A stretch of 64,000 nt of DNA from JAENVU01 sp963756815 (GTDB lineage Bacteria > Actinomycetota > Acidimicrobiia > IMCC26256 > JAENVU01), in the NCBI GenBank assembly GCA_963756815.1, contig CAVWPR010000045.1, forward strand, positions 1-64,000. The letters run 5' to 3'. The notes under the pieces were generated by a model that did not search any database, was not told where the DNA came from, and saw only the letters and a list, made by a program, of their open reading frames with translations. This document shows, one piece after another, positions 42,347-52,611 of this stretch; the stretch's first letter is position 1, and each line of letters starts with the position of its first letter. Both the position numbers and the translations under genes were made by a program.

Positions 42347-43984
42347 TCAGGCGCTGCGCTGCTCGTCGCTCTCGGTGTCGGCGAAGATCGGCGGCACACC
42401 GCCGAGGCCGAGCTCGGCGGCCTCCTCGAGCGACTCGACCGCACCGTGCATCGCGCCGGTCGGCACCAGCGAGTGCGGCAGGAACTTGTAGACGATCACG
42501 GCGCTGAACGTCGCGAGCACGGCGCCGACGGTGACCGCGAGGTGGATGCCGCCGACGAAGGCGTGATCGGCCGCCGCGGTGAGGACCTGGCCGGCGCGGG
42601 CCGGGAGCGTCTCCGCCACTCGGAGCGCACCGGCGAGCGACGTGCGGGCCGCGTCCTGGTCGGCCGGCGACAGCCTCCGGAGGAACGGCTCGATCTTGGT
42701 GCCGTAGTGGGACGCGGCGACGCTGCCGAGGATCGCGATGCCGAGCGCGGCGCCGAGCTCGCGGGTCGCGTCGTTCATCGCCGAGCCTGCGCCGGCGCGC
42801 CGCTCGGGGACGGCCCCCATGATCGACGCCGTCATCGGCGACATCGAGAGCGCGATGCCGGTGGTGAGGGGGATCACGCAGAAGACGACATACGCGTAGG
42901 ACGTGTCGGGCGCGAGGCCGTTGAACAGGGCGAGGCCCGCGGCGATGCAGAGCATCCCGAACGCCACGGTGCGGTGCGCGCCGAACCGGGCGCTGAGCCG
43001 CGGGGTGAGCGGCGCGACCACGAGCATGATGAGCGCGATCGGCATGAGGCGAAGGGCCGCGCCGAGCGCGGAGTAGCCGAGCACGAGCTGGAAGTACTGC
43101 GAGATGAGGAACATCACGCCGTACATCGAGAGGAACACCAGGATCATCCCGCCGGTCCCGGTGCTGAACGCGGGCAGGCGGAAGTAGTGCATGTCGAGCA
43201 TCGGCTCGTCGGTGTGCAGCTCCCACGCCACGAAGCCGACCAGCACCACCGCGGCCACGGCGAAGGAGATCAGGGTCGCGGTGCTGCCCCAGCCGTGGTC
43301 GGGCGCCTCGATGAGGCCGTAGACGAGCGCGACGATCCCCACGGTCGAGAGCAGCGCGCCCAGTGGGTCGAACGAGGCGTGCTCGGGATCGCGTGACCTC
43401 GGGACCACGAAGTGGCCGGCGACGAGGGCGACGAGGATGATCGGCACGTTGATCAGGAAGATCGCTCCGAACCAGAAGTGGCCGAGCAGGAAGCCGCTGA
43501 TCACCGGGCCGAAGGCGCCCGCCGCGCCGGTGACGCTCGCCCAGATCGCGATCGCCTTCGGCCGCTCGTGGGCCGGGAAGATGTTGATGATGATCGACAG
43601 CGTCGACGGCATGATCAGCGCCGCCGCGACCCCCATCAGGGCGCGGCACGCGATCAGCCCCTCCATGCTGTCGGCCTGCGACGCGAGGACCGCGCCGACC
43701 GCGAAGAGCGCCAGCCCGGCCTGCAACGCGCCCTTGCGGCCGAAGCGGTCGCCGAGCGCGCCGGTCGTGAACAGCAGACCCGCGAAGACGAGCGAGTAGA
43801 TCGCGACGACCCACTGCAGCTGCGACTCGGTCGCGTGCAGATCGCGCGAGAGGGTGGGGATGGCGACGTTCAGCGACGAGTTGCCGACGAAGACGATCAG
43901 CAGGCTGAGGCAGAGGACCGACAGGGCCCACCAGCGGCGGGCGTAGAGGTGCTCGGTCCCCGTGCCGGCGACGGGCGCGGTCAT
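42347..43984 (-). CDS. DHA2-type MFS drug-efflux transporter
   Basis: 545 residues with about 14 membrane helices. GALGDRFGRKGALQAGLALF is the MFS A-motif, and the helix with ASVTGAAGAFGPVISGFLLG is the antiporter C-motif region. The C-terminal tail is acidic. It is divergent from a TetR gene, with a -10 and an operator in the shared gap, as typical for regulated drug pumps. Confidence 0.9.
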   Translation of the reverse strand: MTAPVAGTGTEHLYARRWWALSVLCLSLLIVFVGNSSLNVAIPTLSRDLHATESQLQWVVAIYSLVFAGLLFTTGALGDRFGRKGALQAGLALFAVGAVLASQADSMEGLIACRALMGVAAALIMPSTLSIIINIFPAHERPKAIAIWASVTGAAGAFGPVISGFLLGHFWFGAIFLINVPIILVALVAGHFVVPRSRDPEHASFDPLGALLSTVGIVALVYGLIEAPDHGWGSTATLISFAVAAVVLVGFVAWELHTDEPMLDMHYFRLPAFSTGTGGMILVFLSMYGVMFLISQYFQLVLGYSALGAALRLMPIALIMLVVAPLTPRLSARFGAHRTVAFGMLCIAAGLALFNGLAPDTSYAYVVFCVIPLTTGIALSMSPMTASIMGAVPERRAGAGSAMNDATRELGAALGIAILGSVAASHYGTKIEPFLRRLSPADQDAARTSLAGALRVAETLPARAGQVLTAAADHAFVGGIHLAVTVGAVLATFSAVIVYKFLPHSLVPTGAMHGAVESLEEAAELGLGGVPPIFADTESDEQRSA

Positions 43985-44021
43985 GGGGCTCCGGGGTGCT
44001 GGGAATCGGGGGTGCAATCAC

Positions 44022-44056
44022 TATAATCGGAGTCGTGACTCCGGTTACAACCGATT
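44022..44056. promoter_or_regulatory. Divergent MFS/tetR promoter with operator over the tetR start codon
   Basis: A perfect TATAAT lies at 44022-44027. It abuts the dyad CGGAGTC (44028-44034)/GACTCCG (44037-44043) with a 2-base spacer. A second dyad CGGTT/AACCG (44042-44053) follows. The GTG start of the regulator (44035) lies inside the first dyad, so repressor binding would block initiation. On the minus strand TTGTAA and TATAGT give a candidate promoter for the pump. Confidence 0.65.
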
Positions 44057-44692
44057 CCCCCGAGCGCCGGCCGCGGGCCGACGCCGTGCGCAACCGGGAG
44101 AAGGTGCTGGCCGCGGCCGAGGTGGCGTTCGCCGCCGGAGGGCCAGCGGGCGCACCTCGACGACATCGCCGAGGCGGCCGGGGTGGGCGTGGGCACCGTC
44201 TGCCGCCACTTCCCGACCAAGCAGGACCTCCTCGCCGCGGTGTGCGAGCGGCTCTACCGGTCGCTGCTGGAATCGGCCGAGGCCGCGCTCGCCTCGGACG
44301 ACCCCGCCGAGGCGTTCGAACGGTTCTTCGTGACGCTGCCCGAGTTCGTGCACCGGCACCGTGCGTTCGCCGAGCAGATGGCGAACGAGCTCGAGGTGGC
44401 GGCCGAGCCGGTACGCGACGAGCTGATGCGCGCGATGACCGAGCTCGTCACGCGTGCCCAGGCCGCCGGCGCGGTGCGCGCCGACATCGGACCGGCCGAC
44501 GTCTCGATGCTCTTCTCCGGTGTCGCGCACGCGACTGCGGTCGCGGGCGACCTCGCCCCCAAGCTGCGCGAGCGCTACGTGCGCATCGTCCTCGACGGTC
44601 TTCGGCCCGACGGTGCGTCGGAGCTGCCCGGTCGCCCGCTCGGCTTCGGTGAGCTGCGCCGGATGAAGCAGCGTGCCCGCGGTGCGGGCTGA
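44035..44692 (+). CDS. TetR family regulator (frame broken near 44147)
   Basis: About 218 residues. The first frame gives VTPVTTDSPERRPRADAVRN, then REKVLAAAEVAFAAGG. One extra base in GGAGGGCCAGCGG shifts to QRAHLDDIAEAAGVGVGTVC and RHFPTKQDLLAAVCERLYR, completing a normal HTH, and the frame runs to 44692. The ligand domain contains FVTLPEFVHRHRAFAEQMA. It is the probable repressor of the divergent MFS pump. Confidence 0.85.
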
Positions 44693-44698
44693 CCGGCG

Positions 44699-45902
44699 CT
44701 ACGCGGCCGCCTTCTCCAGGATGTGCACGCCGCAGGCGGAGCCGAGACCGATGACGTGCGCGAGGCCGACGCGCGCGCCCTCGATCTGACGGTCGCCGGC
44801 CTCGCCACGGAGGTGGTGGCAGACCTCCCAGATGTTCGCGATCCCCGTGGCCGCGATCGGGTGGCCCTTCGACTCGAGGCCGCCGGAGACGTTCACCGGC
44901 GTGGTGCCGTCGCGCCAGGTGGCGCCGGAGCGGAAGAAGTCGGCCGCACCGCCCGGCTCGCACAGGCCCAGGTTGTCGTAGTGCACCAGCTCGGCGGTCG
45001 CGAAGCAGTCGTGGAGCTCGACGAGGTCGAGGTCCTCGGGACCGACGCCCGCCTGCTCGTACGCCTGCGCCGGCCGCGTTCCGCGTGAGCGTGTTGACGT
45101 CGGGGAGGATCTGGCACGCCTCCTCGTACGGGTCGGTGGTGAGGATCGAGGCCGAGACCTTGACGGCGCGCTGCTGCTGCTCGCGGGACAGCGTGCGGAG
45201 CTTCGCGTCGCTCACGACGACCGCGGCCGCGGCGCCGTCACAGTTCGCGGAGCACATGGGACGCGTGTTCGGGTACGCGATCATGACGTCGTTCATGATC
45301 TCTTCGAGCGTGAACCGCTTCTGGTAGCTGGCGAGCGGGTTCAGCGTCGAGTGCGCGTGGTTCTTCTCCGAGATCTTGGCGAAGAGCTCGAAGTCGACGC
45401 CGCCGTACTTGTGTCCGTACTCCATCCCGATCTGGGCGAAGACGCCGGGCATCGTGTCGGTGCCGATACGACCGTCGACCGCGGCGACCGCGCCGTACCG
45501 ACCGTGCGGGCTCCACTCCTTGTCGTCGGCCTTGCGCGATCCGCCGCTCAGGAGCCCCGCGCCGGCGAGCTTCTCGACGCCCACCGCCAGGCCGGCGTCG
45601 ACCTCTCCCGCCTTCACCGCCATGATCGCGGTGCGCAGCGCGGTGGCGCCGGTGGCACACGCGTTCGACACGTTGTAGACGGGGATGCCGGTCTGGCCGA
45701 TCTGCTTCTGCAGCATCTGGCCGATCGGCGCGGCGCCGCCCATGAGGTTGCCCGCCGCGATGATGCCGATCTCACCCATGGTCACGCCGCCGTCGGCGAG
45801 CGCGCCCATGACCGCCTCCGACGCGAGGTCGACGGTGTCCTTGTCCGGGTGCTTGCCGAACTTGGTCATCGAGATGCCGAGGATCCAGATGTCGTCGCTC
45901 AT
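44699..45902 (-). CDS. Thiolase-like (lipid-transfer-protein type) enzyme (frame broken near 45073)
   Basis: About 400 residues. The first frame carries ILGISMTKFGKHPDKDTVDL, the nucleophile Cys82 in SNACATGATALR, and CDGAAAAVVVSDAKLRTL. After NTLTRNAA one extra base in GCCGGCGCAGG shifts the frame to AQAYEQAGVGPEDLDLVELH, and the end gives NVSGGLESKGHPIAATG and GSACGVHILEK. The GHP His and CxG Cys are intact. SCP-X type thiolases pair with a DUF35 protein, encoded 13 bases upstream here. Confidence 0.87.
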
Positions 45903-45915
45903 GAAGTGCTTCCCC

Positions 45916-46314
45916 TCAGTTCCCTGCGACCGGCTCGAAGCCGAAGCCGACGGCCTCGGTGCCCGCGCTGTCGGTGCCGACGACCTGGGTCGCCAGCCGG
46001 ACCTTCATCCCCACGTGGACGTGCTCCGGGTCCGGCGGGGTGTTGATGACGTTGCCCTTGACGCTGGTCCCGTCGCAGTCGATCACCGACGCGACGAACG
46101 GCACGGGGATCCCGGGCGCGGCGAGCGAGACGATGGTGAAGGCCCGCACCTCACCTTCGGTGGCCACGTCGGCGGCGCGGAACTCCGTGCCGAAGCAGTT
46201 GGCGCACGCGTTGCGACGGTCGAAGAACCGCGCACCGCAGCTCGTGCACTCGTGTGCCACGAGGTGTGGCTCGGGCTCGAGCGCGAGGTAGTCGACCAAG
46301 GGGACCTGGGCCAT
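45916..46314 (-). CDS. Zn-ribbon plus OB-fold (DUF35) partner protein
   Basis: 132 residues. A rubredoxin-like Zn ribbon has two CxxC pairs (HECTSCGARF and CANCFGTEF) followed by an OB-fold of about 70 residues with AFTIVSLAAPGIPVPFVASV. DUF35 proteins form complexes with thiolases or MaoC-type enzymes in CoA-ester cleavage. The thiolase starts 13 bases after its stop, which supports a joint complex. Confidence 0.9.
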   Translation of the reverse strand: MAQVPLVDYLALEPEPHLVAHECTSCGARFFDRRNACANCFGTEFRAADVATEGEVRAFTIVSLAAPGIPVPFVASVIDCDGTSVKGNVINTPPDPEHVHVGMKVRLATQVVGTDSAGTEAVGFGFEPVAGN

Positions 46315-46397
46315 GCGGACTCCCGACGTGATGGCGAATGCGCCCGGATCGTAGAGCGCGCCCGTCCCGGCCGTGCAAGGCAGGGCGGTGCGATCGG

Positions 46398-46844
46398 CTA
46401 CTGCTCGCGGGCGATCAGCCAGTCGTTGCGCAGGCTCTCGACGAACTCGGCGTTCGATCGACTCTGGTGGGCCAGCGTGTCGAGGACCTGCTGCACCATC
46501 ACGATGTGGAACTCGTCCGCCGCCGGTGGCCGCAGCGTCATGCGCCCCTCGGCCGCGCCCCGCTCGATCTCCAGGCCGGCCGAGTAGAGGGCCTGCATCA
46601 GGAACTCCACCTTCTCCGGGGGCTCGTCGGTGGACCAGTGGAACGGACCCTTGTGCGTCGCCGCACGCCGCCAGGACGTGACCAGCTCGGCGAACCGATC
46701 GAGGGCACGGTCCGGCACGCGGGGCGTCTCCGACGCCCGGAGCTCACCGAGGGCGATCGTGGCGTAGTCCAGCCAGGCACGGGCGCTCGCTCGTGAGACC
46801 GGTCCGATCTCGATCAACACAGGGGTCAAGTCTCGCGCCGTCAC
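46398..46844 (-). CDS. Conserved hypothetical protein
   Basis: 148 residues, helical and acidic, with THKGPFHWSTDEPPEKVEFL and EFHIVMVQQVLDTLAHQ as distinctive segments. No signal peptide or membrane helix. GTG 46844 is used; GTG 46820 is an alternative. It is 24 bases downstream of the PuuD-like gene on the same strand, so it may be the last member of that unit. No family recognised. Confidence 0.65.
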   Translation of the reverse strand: MTARDLTPVLIEIGPVSRASARAWLDYATIALGELRASETPRVPDRALDRFAELVTSWRRAATHKGPFHWSTDEPPEKVEFLMQALYSAGLEIERGAAEGRMTLRPPAADEFHIVMVQQVLDTLAHQSRSNAEFVESLRNDWLIAREQ

Positions 46845-46868
46845 CGTGTCGGGTGGGTGAGTGCCGGG

Positions 46869-47579
46869 TCAGCCGCGGCCGGTCCCGACGAGCTGGGAGA
46901 AGAGCGCGAGGTGCTCGGGCCGGTGGCGCAGGAGCTCGGGGTGCCACTGCACACCGAGCACGTTGGGCACACCGTCGACCTCGATGCCCTCGACCTGGCC
47001 CTCCTCGTTCCGCGCCACCACCCGCACGCCGTCGCCGAGGGTCGCGACCACCTGGTGGTGCAGCGTGTTCACGCCGAGGGTGGTGGTCCCGACGATCGCA
47101 GCCAGGCGCGACGCCGGCTCGATGGTCACCACGTGCGCGTCGTCGTTGTACCGGTCCAGCTGCATGTGCTCGTCGACGTGCTGGTCGAGGGTGCCGCCGA
47201 GCGCGACGTTGAGCACCTGGATGCCGCGGCACACCGCGAGCGTGGGGACGTCGCGCGCGACGACCGCACGTGCGACCGCGAGGTCGGACGCGTCCCGGCG
47301 TGGGTCGACGGGTCCGCACCGGGCATCGGGATGGTGGCCGTAGGAGGCGGGGTCGATGTCCCGACCGCCGGTGATGACGACCGCGTCGACGGCGTCGAGC
47401 AACCGGTCGACGTCGGTCGCGTCGACGACCGGGAGGATCACGGGCGTTGCCCCGGCCCGTTGCACGGCCTTCACGTAGGGGACGGCGACCATGGCGTGGT
47501 CCATCGCCACGCCCTCGTCGCCGGTCACGGGGTCGATGTGGGCGACGATGCCGACGACATTGCCGGCCGCGGTGCTCAT
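46869..47579 (-). CDS. Gamma-glutamyl-gamma-aminobutyrate hydrolase-like class I amidotransferase (PuuD-like)
   Basis: 236-residue peptidase C26 protein. Cys117 (LAVCRGIQVLNVALGG) and His213/Glu215 (GVQWHPE) form the triad; VVITGGRDIDPASYG is the family motif. PuuD releases glutamate from gamma-glutamyl-amine intermediates. The ATG overlaps the stop of the upstream glutamine-synthetase-like gene (ATGA), matching a gamma-glutamylation/hydrolysis loop. Confidence 0.9.
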   Translation of the reverse strand: MSTAAGNVVGIVAHIDPVTGDEGVAMDHAMVAVPYVKAVQRAGATPVILPVVDATDVDRLLDAVDAVVITGGRDIDPASYGHHPDARCGPVDPRRDASDLAVARAVVARDVPTLAVCRGIQVLNVALGGTLDQHVDEHMQLDRYNDDAHVVTIEPASRLAAIVGTTTLGVNTLHHQVVATLGDGVRVVARNEEGQVEGIEVDGVPNVLGVQWHPELLRHRPEHLALFSQLVGTGRG

Positions 47580-48950
47580 GCCAGCTCGAAGTAGCGGTCC
47601 AGCTCCCACGGTGTCACCGTGGGCGCCATCGGATCACCACCGGTGGTGTGGAACATGAGCCACTCCCACCGGCGCGTCTGGCTCCAGTACCGCACGAAGT
47701 CGGGTCCCATCACCGCGGCGAGCCCGGTGTCGGCATCGAGTGCGTCGGCGGCGCGCGTGATCGTGGTCGGGCAGGGGCGGGAAGCGGTCCGGTGGCAGTC
47801 CCCAGCCGCTGACCGTGATCGGCGGCGGGAGCTCGGCGGCGGCGTCGAGGCCCGCGATGCCCGCCGCGAGCACGCTCGCCAGCACGAGGTACGGGTTGGC
47901 GTCCCCACCGGCGACGCGGTACTCGACGCGGGCGGCCCGGGGTGCGATCGACAGCACGCGCAGCGACGCCGACTTGTTGTCCTCGCCCCAGGACGCGACG
48001 GTCGGCGCAGCGGCGAACCCGACCATCCGCCGGTACGAGTTGATGGTCGGACAGGCGAACGAGGTGAGGGCATCCGACGCGGCCATCAAGCCGCCGAGCC
48101 AGTGCTGCATCGTGGGGCTCATGGTGCCGTCCGGCGCGTAGAAGACCGGTTCGCCGTCGCGGGTGAGCGAGTGGTGCACGTGCAGCCCGTTGCCGTACTC
48201 CGCCGACGGCTTCGCCATGAAGGTCACGGTGTGGCCCTGCTCGAGCGCGACCTCCCGCATCACCTGCTTGGCCCGCACCACCGCGTCGCAGGCCGCGAGC
48301 GGCCCGGTGGGCTCGAGGTTGATCTCGAGCTGGCCGGGCGCGGCTTCGTCGTGCCAGCCCTCCACGGGGAGACCGAGGCCTTCGAGACGGTCCAGGACGA
48401 CGTCGAGGAACGCGAGCTGCTGGCGCGAGTTGTGGTGCAGGTAGCCGACGGGGATGTTCGTGGCCATCGGCGTCAGGTCGGCGAAGTGGCGTCGCCGCGC
48501 GCTCTCCAACGAGTCCGTGAAGAGCAGCGCCTCGATCTCGAAGGCGGCTCGCGTCGCGAGGCCCCGGTCGGCGAGCACGTCGAGCACGTGCCGGAGCACG
48601 CCACGCGGGCAGCTCGGGATCGCGGCCCCGTTCGCGTCGACGAAGTCGCAGACGACGTTGGCGGTGTGGGCGCGGTCGGGTGCGAGGACGAGCGTGTCGA
48701 GATCCGGGCGCTGGTGGATGTCGCCGAGCGCGTCGGCCCGCCAGGGATCCCACCACGCGAGATAGGGCGTGCCGCCCATGTCGTAGCCGAGCACGAGCTC
48801 GGTGATCGCGTTGCCGAGGGGGAGCGCCTTGGCGAACTTCGCGCGGCCGAGGTGCTTGCCCACCACGAGGCCGTCGAGGGACACGCTCTCGGTCTTGACC
48901 CAGCGGACGTCGTGTTGGTCGAGCCAGCCGGGTACCGCGGTCGCGTCCAC
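47576..48950 (-). CDS. Glutamine-synthetase-like gamma-glutamyl ligase (frame broken near 47770)
   Basis: About 457 residues. Metal and substrate motifs are present: AFEIEALLF, GQLEINLEP, GNGLHVHHS, NSYRRMVG and RVEYRVAGGDANPYL. After PPDRFPPLP one extra base shifts the frame to ADALDADTGLAAVMGPDFVR, and the C-terminus ends ELDRYFELA. A GlnA3/PuuA-type ligase acting on an amine, not ammonia, is suggested by the coupled PuuD-like gene. GTG 48950 is 14 bases past the preceding stop. Confidence 0.85.
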
Positions 48951-48963
48951 GTCAGTGGCCCGG

Positions 48964-49653
48964 TCACTGCCGGCCCAGGAGCACGTCGATCGAACGTCCG
49001 GTGAGCTCGGCCAGGTGCTCGAGCGAGCCGACCGCGTAGAGGTGGCCGTCCAGGACCTCCTGGCCCAGCACGGTCCCACCGGTGAACAGCGCCGTGAGCC
49101 GGTGCGCGGTCCCGTGGATCTCGAACGTGACCGGTTCGGCCCCGAGGGTGATCTGCGAGCGCTCGTCGGTGCACACGACGTGGACGCCGCGCGGCGTGCG
49201 CGGGTGACCGGCGATGCGCGCCCACCACCGGCGGGCCTCGTCCCGCCACGGTCCCGTCGGGGGCTCGAGCACCTTGCCGGCCATGAGCGCGAGCCGGGCG
49301 TGGGTGGCGGCGCCGGACACCTTGGGCTTCGGCGCGTCCTCGTCGGCCATCCGGTTCACGTCGGTCGAGATCGTCACGTCGGTGTCGGGCGCGACCCCGC
49401 GTTCGACCCGCACCCGGCCGCCGGCGAAGCGGATGGTCGCCGCCTGCGGGTCCACGGTCGACCGGAGGGCCACGTTCCCCCTGGCCCCGCGCATCATCGC
49501 CGCGAGCTTCGGGGTCTCCTCGGCGCGTCGCAGCGTGGCCGCGAGGATCAGCACGATCGGCGTCGGATCGTCCTCGGTCTCGACGATCGAGGCGTCGGCG
49601 GCGCCGGCATCGGGTCCACGGGCGCTTCGTACCACGCGGCCGCGGGCGCGCAC
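48964..49653 (-). CDS. SCP2-like sterol-carrier domain protein
   Basis: 229 residues. The first 130 have an SCP2-like beta pattern (VALRSTVDPQAATIRFAGGR, then DTDVTISTDVN), and the rest has VHVVCTDERSQITLGAEPVT and LTALFTGGTVLGQEVLDGHL, which may be a second such fold. It is upstream of the glutamyl ligase by 14 bases on the same strand and divergent from NUDIX. Role unknown; lipid or hydrophobic ligand binding is inferred. Confidence 0.65.
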   Translation of the reverse strand: MRARGRVVRSARGPDAGAADASIVETEDDPTPIVLILAATLRRAEETPKLAAMMRGARGNVALRSTVDPQAATIRFAGGRVRVERGVAPDTDVTISTDVNRMADEDAPKPKVSGAATHARLALMAGKVLEPPTGPWRDEARRWWARIAGHPRTPRGVHVVCTDERSQITLGAEPVTFEIHGTAHRLTALFTGGTVLGQEVLDGHLYAVGSLEHLAELTGRSIDVLLGRQ

Positions 49654-49679
49654 GGCGTCCGCGTCGGTGGTGGGGCACG

Positions 49680-50167
49680 ATGGCGGGCATGCCCAGGACC
49701 ACGGCGAAGCGGAGTGCGGGCCTGCTGGTCCACCGGCAGCGTGACGGGCGCACGGAGGTGCTGCTCGTGCACCCCGGCGGACCGTTCTGGGCCAAGCGCG
49801 ACGACGGCGCGTGGTCGATCCCGAAGGGCGAGCTCGACGACGCGGACGGCGACGGGCTCACGACGGCGCGTCGTGAGTTCCGCGAGGAGCTCGGGATCGA
49901 TCCGCGCCGGTCGGTGATCCGCGCGCCCCTCGGCGAGATCCGTCAGAAGGGCGGCAAGGTGGTCGAGGCGTGGGCGGTCGCGGGCGATGTGGACGTCGAC
50001 GCGATCGTGAGCAACACGTTCGAGGCCGAGTGGCCGCCGAAGCTCGGGGCGGATGCAGACCTTCCCGGAGGTCGACCGGGCCGGGATGGTTCACGCTCGA
50101 CGAGGCGCGCGTGAAGCTCAACCCGGCGCAGGTCGAGCTCCTCGACCGGCTGGCCGCCCTCGGCTGA
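49680..50167 (+). CDS. NUDIX hydrolase (two frame breaks)
   Basis: About 161 residues, read across three frames. The first frame contains RSAGLLVHRQRDGRTEVLLV and ARREFREELGIDPR, the NUDIX box variant. Near 50052 one extra base shifts to RMQTFPEVDRAG, and near 50085 another shifts to GWFTLDEARVKLNPAQVELL. The joined product resembles NUDIX proteins that read DRAGWF before the end. It hydrolyses a nucleoside diphosphate linked to X; substrate unknown. Confidence 0.8.
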
Positions 50168-50174
50168 GGCGGCG

Positions 50175-51585
50175 TCAGCCGCGTGCCGGCGCGCTTCACG
50201 CGCGTCAGCTCCACGCGGTCGGGGTGGTCCTTGTAGAAGGGGTCGATCGGGTAGCAGCCGGAGACCAGGCCCGCGCGCGGCGCGGTCGTGCAGTCGGAGA
50301 AGGTGCGGCACACCGAGCGCGCATCGAGCGTGCGCCCGGTCAGCACATCGGCGGCGAGGGTCGGGTACGAGAGCATCATCCGGCCGAGGCCGATCATTCC
50401 CGCCTCGCCGCGCTCGATCACCGCCTGCGCGACGTTCGGCAGCCAGTCCTGCAGGTAGGAGTACGCGCCGCCCACGACCGTCAGCGCCGGATGCGCGTGG
50501 GCGACCTCGGCGGCCGCCGCCAGCTGGCGCGCGACCCCGACGAGCGGGTCCTCGGGCGGCCGGTACCCGTCCGACGGCGGGAAGTAGGCCGGCCGCTGCA
50601 CGTGCGGGTTGTAGTAGGGGCTCCCGGCGGTGATGCTCACGAGCCCGATGCCCAGGTCGGTGAGCGCGGCACAGAACGCGTGCGCCTCGGCGAGGTCGAT
50701 GCCAGGCCGGTCCCGTCGCCACCGAAGGCGTAGGGGTACGCGCCCGTCGGTCTCGGGGACGCCGGTCCCGTCACGGACCGGGCACGTACGGCACGAGGTC
50801 GAACGCCGACAGCCGCACCGCGATCGCGAGCCCGGGCGCGCGCGCCCGGATGCCCGGCGACGACGGTGCGGAGGAATCGCGTTCGGCCGGCGAGGTCACC
50901 GCCGTACCGGCCGTCGCGCTCGCGCGCCGACAGCAGCTCGTGGAGCAGGTAGCCGTGGCAGTGCTTCACGTCGACGAAGTCGAAGCCCGCCTCGGCCGCG
51001 AGCACGGCCGCGCGCACGTAGTCGTCGGCGAGCGCGTCGAGCTCGTCGTCGGTGAGACGCGCCGACGCGGACGGCGCCCACACGCGCGTCGAGGAGCGGG
51101 TGCGCGTACGCGGTCCGCGGCGCGGGCGTGCCGTCGGGTCGGCACCACCGGCCGGAGTGGGTGAGCTGCAACCCCACGACCTGCGCCGGGTCGAGTCGGG
51201 CGCGCAGCTCGGCAATGCCGGCGACGGTTGTCTCGTCGATCACGAGCTGGCGCGGGTTGGCCCGACCGTCGTGACGCACGGCGGTCGCCTCGCCCCACAC
51301 CAGGCCGGCGCCGCTGTGCCCGAAGCGCTCCCACCGGCGGCGCACGAGATCGGTGGGCGCACCCGACGCGGATCCGTCCCATCCCTCCATCGGGAGGACC
51401 GCGAACCGGTTGGGCGCGGTGAACGTGCCCGCGCTCGCGTCGGTGAACGACACGGGTGTGGCGAGGGGCCCGCCAGCATCGACGTCATCGGCCACGGGGA
51501 TGTCGACGCCGAGCTCGTCGAGGCGGGTGCGGAGCGCGCCGACGCTCCGGAGCGACTTCACCTGGGGGTAGCGGTCCCCGGTCAC
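50175..51585 (-). pseudogene. Old Yellow Enzyme-type NADH:flavin oxidoreductase with several frame breaks
   Basis: Segments of one protein of about 470 residues appear in order: APNRFAVLPMEGWDG, GLQLTHSGRWCRP, then RLTDDELDALADDYVRAAVL and FVDVKHCHGYLLHEL in another frame, VRLSAFDLVPYVPGP in a third, then SITAGSPYYNPHVQRPAYFP and GMIGLGRMML. At least six one-base shifts are needed (near 51085, 50855, 50765, 50735, 50708, 50190). These motifs are those of OYE/2,4-dienoyl-CoA reductase-like flavoenzymes. The stop at 50175 is inferred. Either heavy consensus error or real decay. Confidence 0.78.
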
Positions 51586-52538
51586 GGGTGCGCGGCCTCG
51601 AGCGCGTCGAGTCGTTCGGCGAGCGTCCAGAGGACGTCACGGTCCGCGTCCGGGCGGCGGAGCGCTCCGAGCGGGGTCGCGTCGATCGCGGCCCAGCCGC
51701 GGAGCTCGAACCACATCGACGCGTTGTGGCGGTAGGCCGGGACCGGCTCCCGGAACGAGAAGGCGCCGAGGTACTGCAACGCGTCGTTCAGCTCGTGGAA
51801 TGCCGGGTCGCCGTCCCGCCACATCCGATCGCGCCGCGCGAACTCGGCCGGCGCGAACGTCGACAGGCCGAGCAGGTAGTCGGAGCCGTACATCACCATG
51901 TCGATCGCCAGGTCGTTGCCGGTGAACACGTGGAAGTCCGGCCGGTGCGCGTCCCGGAGCGCGAGTCGATCCCATTCCGAGCGGCGGCTCAGGGAGGAGT
52001 GCTTGGCGCCGATGCACGCCCCGATCGCCATGAGCCCGCGGTACGCGTCGAGGCCGACGATCCGTCCGTACGGCACGAACATCGGTCCGAGCTCGAAGCC
52101 GATGAAGCGCTCGAGTCGCGCACCGAGTGCGGCGTGGGCGTCGACCCACGCGTCGTCGACGAGGGCGTTGAGCCCGTAGGACGGGAAGATCACCGGTGTC
52201 CCGCCGCGCCGCGCGATCGCGTCGGAGGCGGCGAGGTACGCGTCGAGGTCGAACGGCGCACCGAGGTCGTCGGCGACGTACGCGCCGGCCACGAAGTCGC
52301 CGTCGGTCAGGGTCGCGGCGAGGTCGAGCACCCGCTCGCGCTCCTCGGGCGCGAGCAGCTGCACGTACCCGGTGTCCATGTTCACCGCGGGCGTGAGCCC
52401 GGCCTCGTGCGTGCGGGCGATGTGCGCCGCGACGTTGTCCCAGTCGATCTCGCCGTCGACCGTGTACGGCAGCAGCACCGCCGACATCCCCGTGATCGCC
52501 CGGCCGGGCCGCAACTGCGGCGTCGCGTCGTCACCCAC
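51582..52538 (-). CDS. Dihydrodipicolinate synthase/N-acetylneuraminate lyase family protein
   Basis: 318-residue barrel. The N-terminal ITGMSAVLLPYTVDGEIDWD and NMDTGYVQLLAPEERERVLD are DapA-like; the Schiff-base Lys is in IGACIGAKHSSLS. Helical insertions near the C-terminus differ from DapA itself, so a catabolic 2-keto acid aldolase or lyase is likely. Its TGA overlaps the GTG of the downstream flavoenzyme (GTGA). Start GTG 52538 is the best guess. Confidence 0.85.
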   Translation of the reverse strand: MGDDATPQLRPGRAITGMSAVLLPYTVDGEIDWDNVAAHIARTHEAGLTPAVNMDTGYVQLLAPEERERVLDLAATLTDGDFVAGAYVADDLGAPFDLDAYLAASDAIARRGGTPVIFPSYGLNALVDDAWVDAHAALGARLERFIGFELGPMFVPYGRIVGLDAYRGLMAIGACIGAKHSSLSRRSEWDRLALRDAHRPDFHVFTGNDLAIDMVMYGSDYLLGLSTFAPAEFARRDRMWRDGDPAFHELNDALQYLGAFSFREPVPAYRHNASMWFELRGWAAIDATPLGALRRPDADRDVLWTLAERLDALEAAHP

Positions 52539-52611
52539 ACCCGTGATCCTCGCATGCGCCTCGGCCCGGTCCTCAGCCGGGTGTGCAACACCGCGACACG
52601 TCGGGAGCGCG

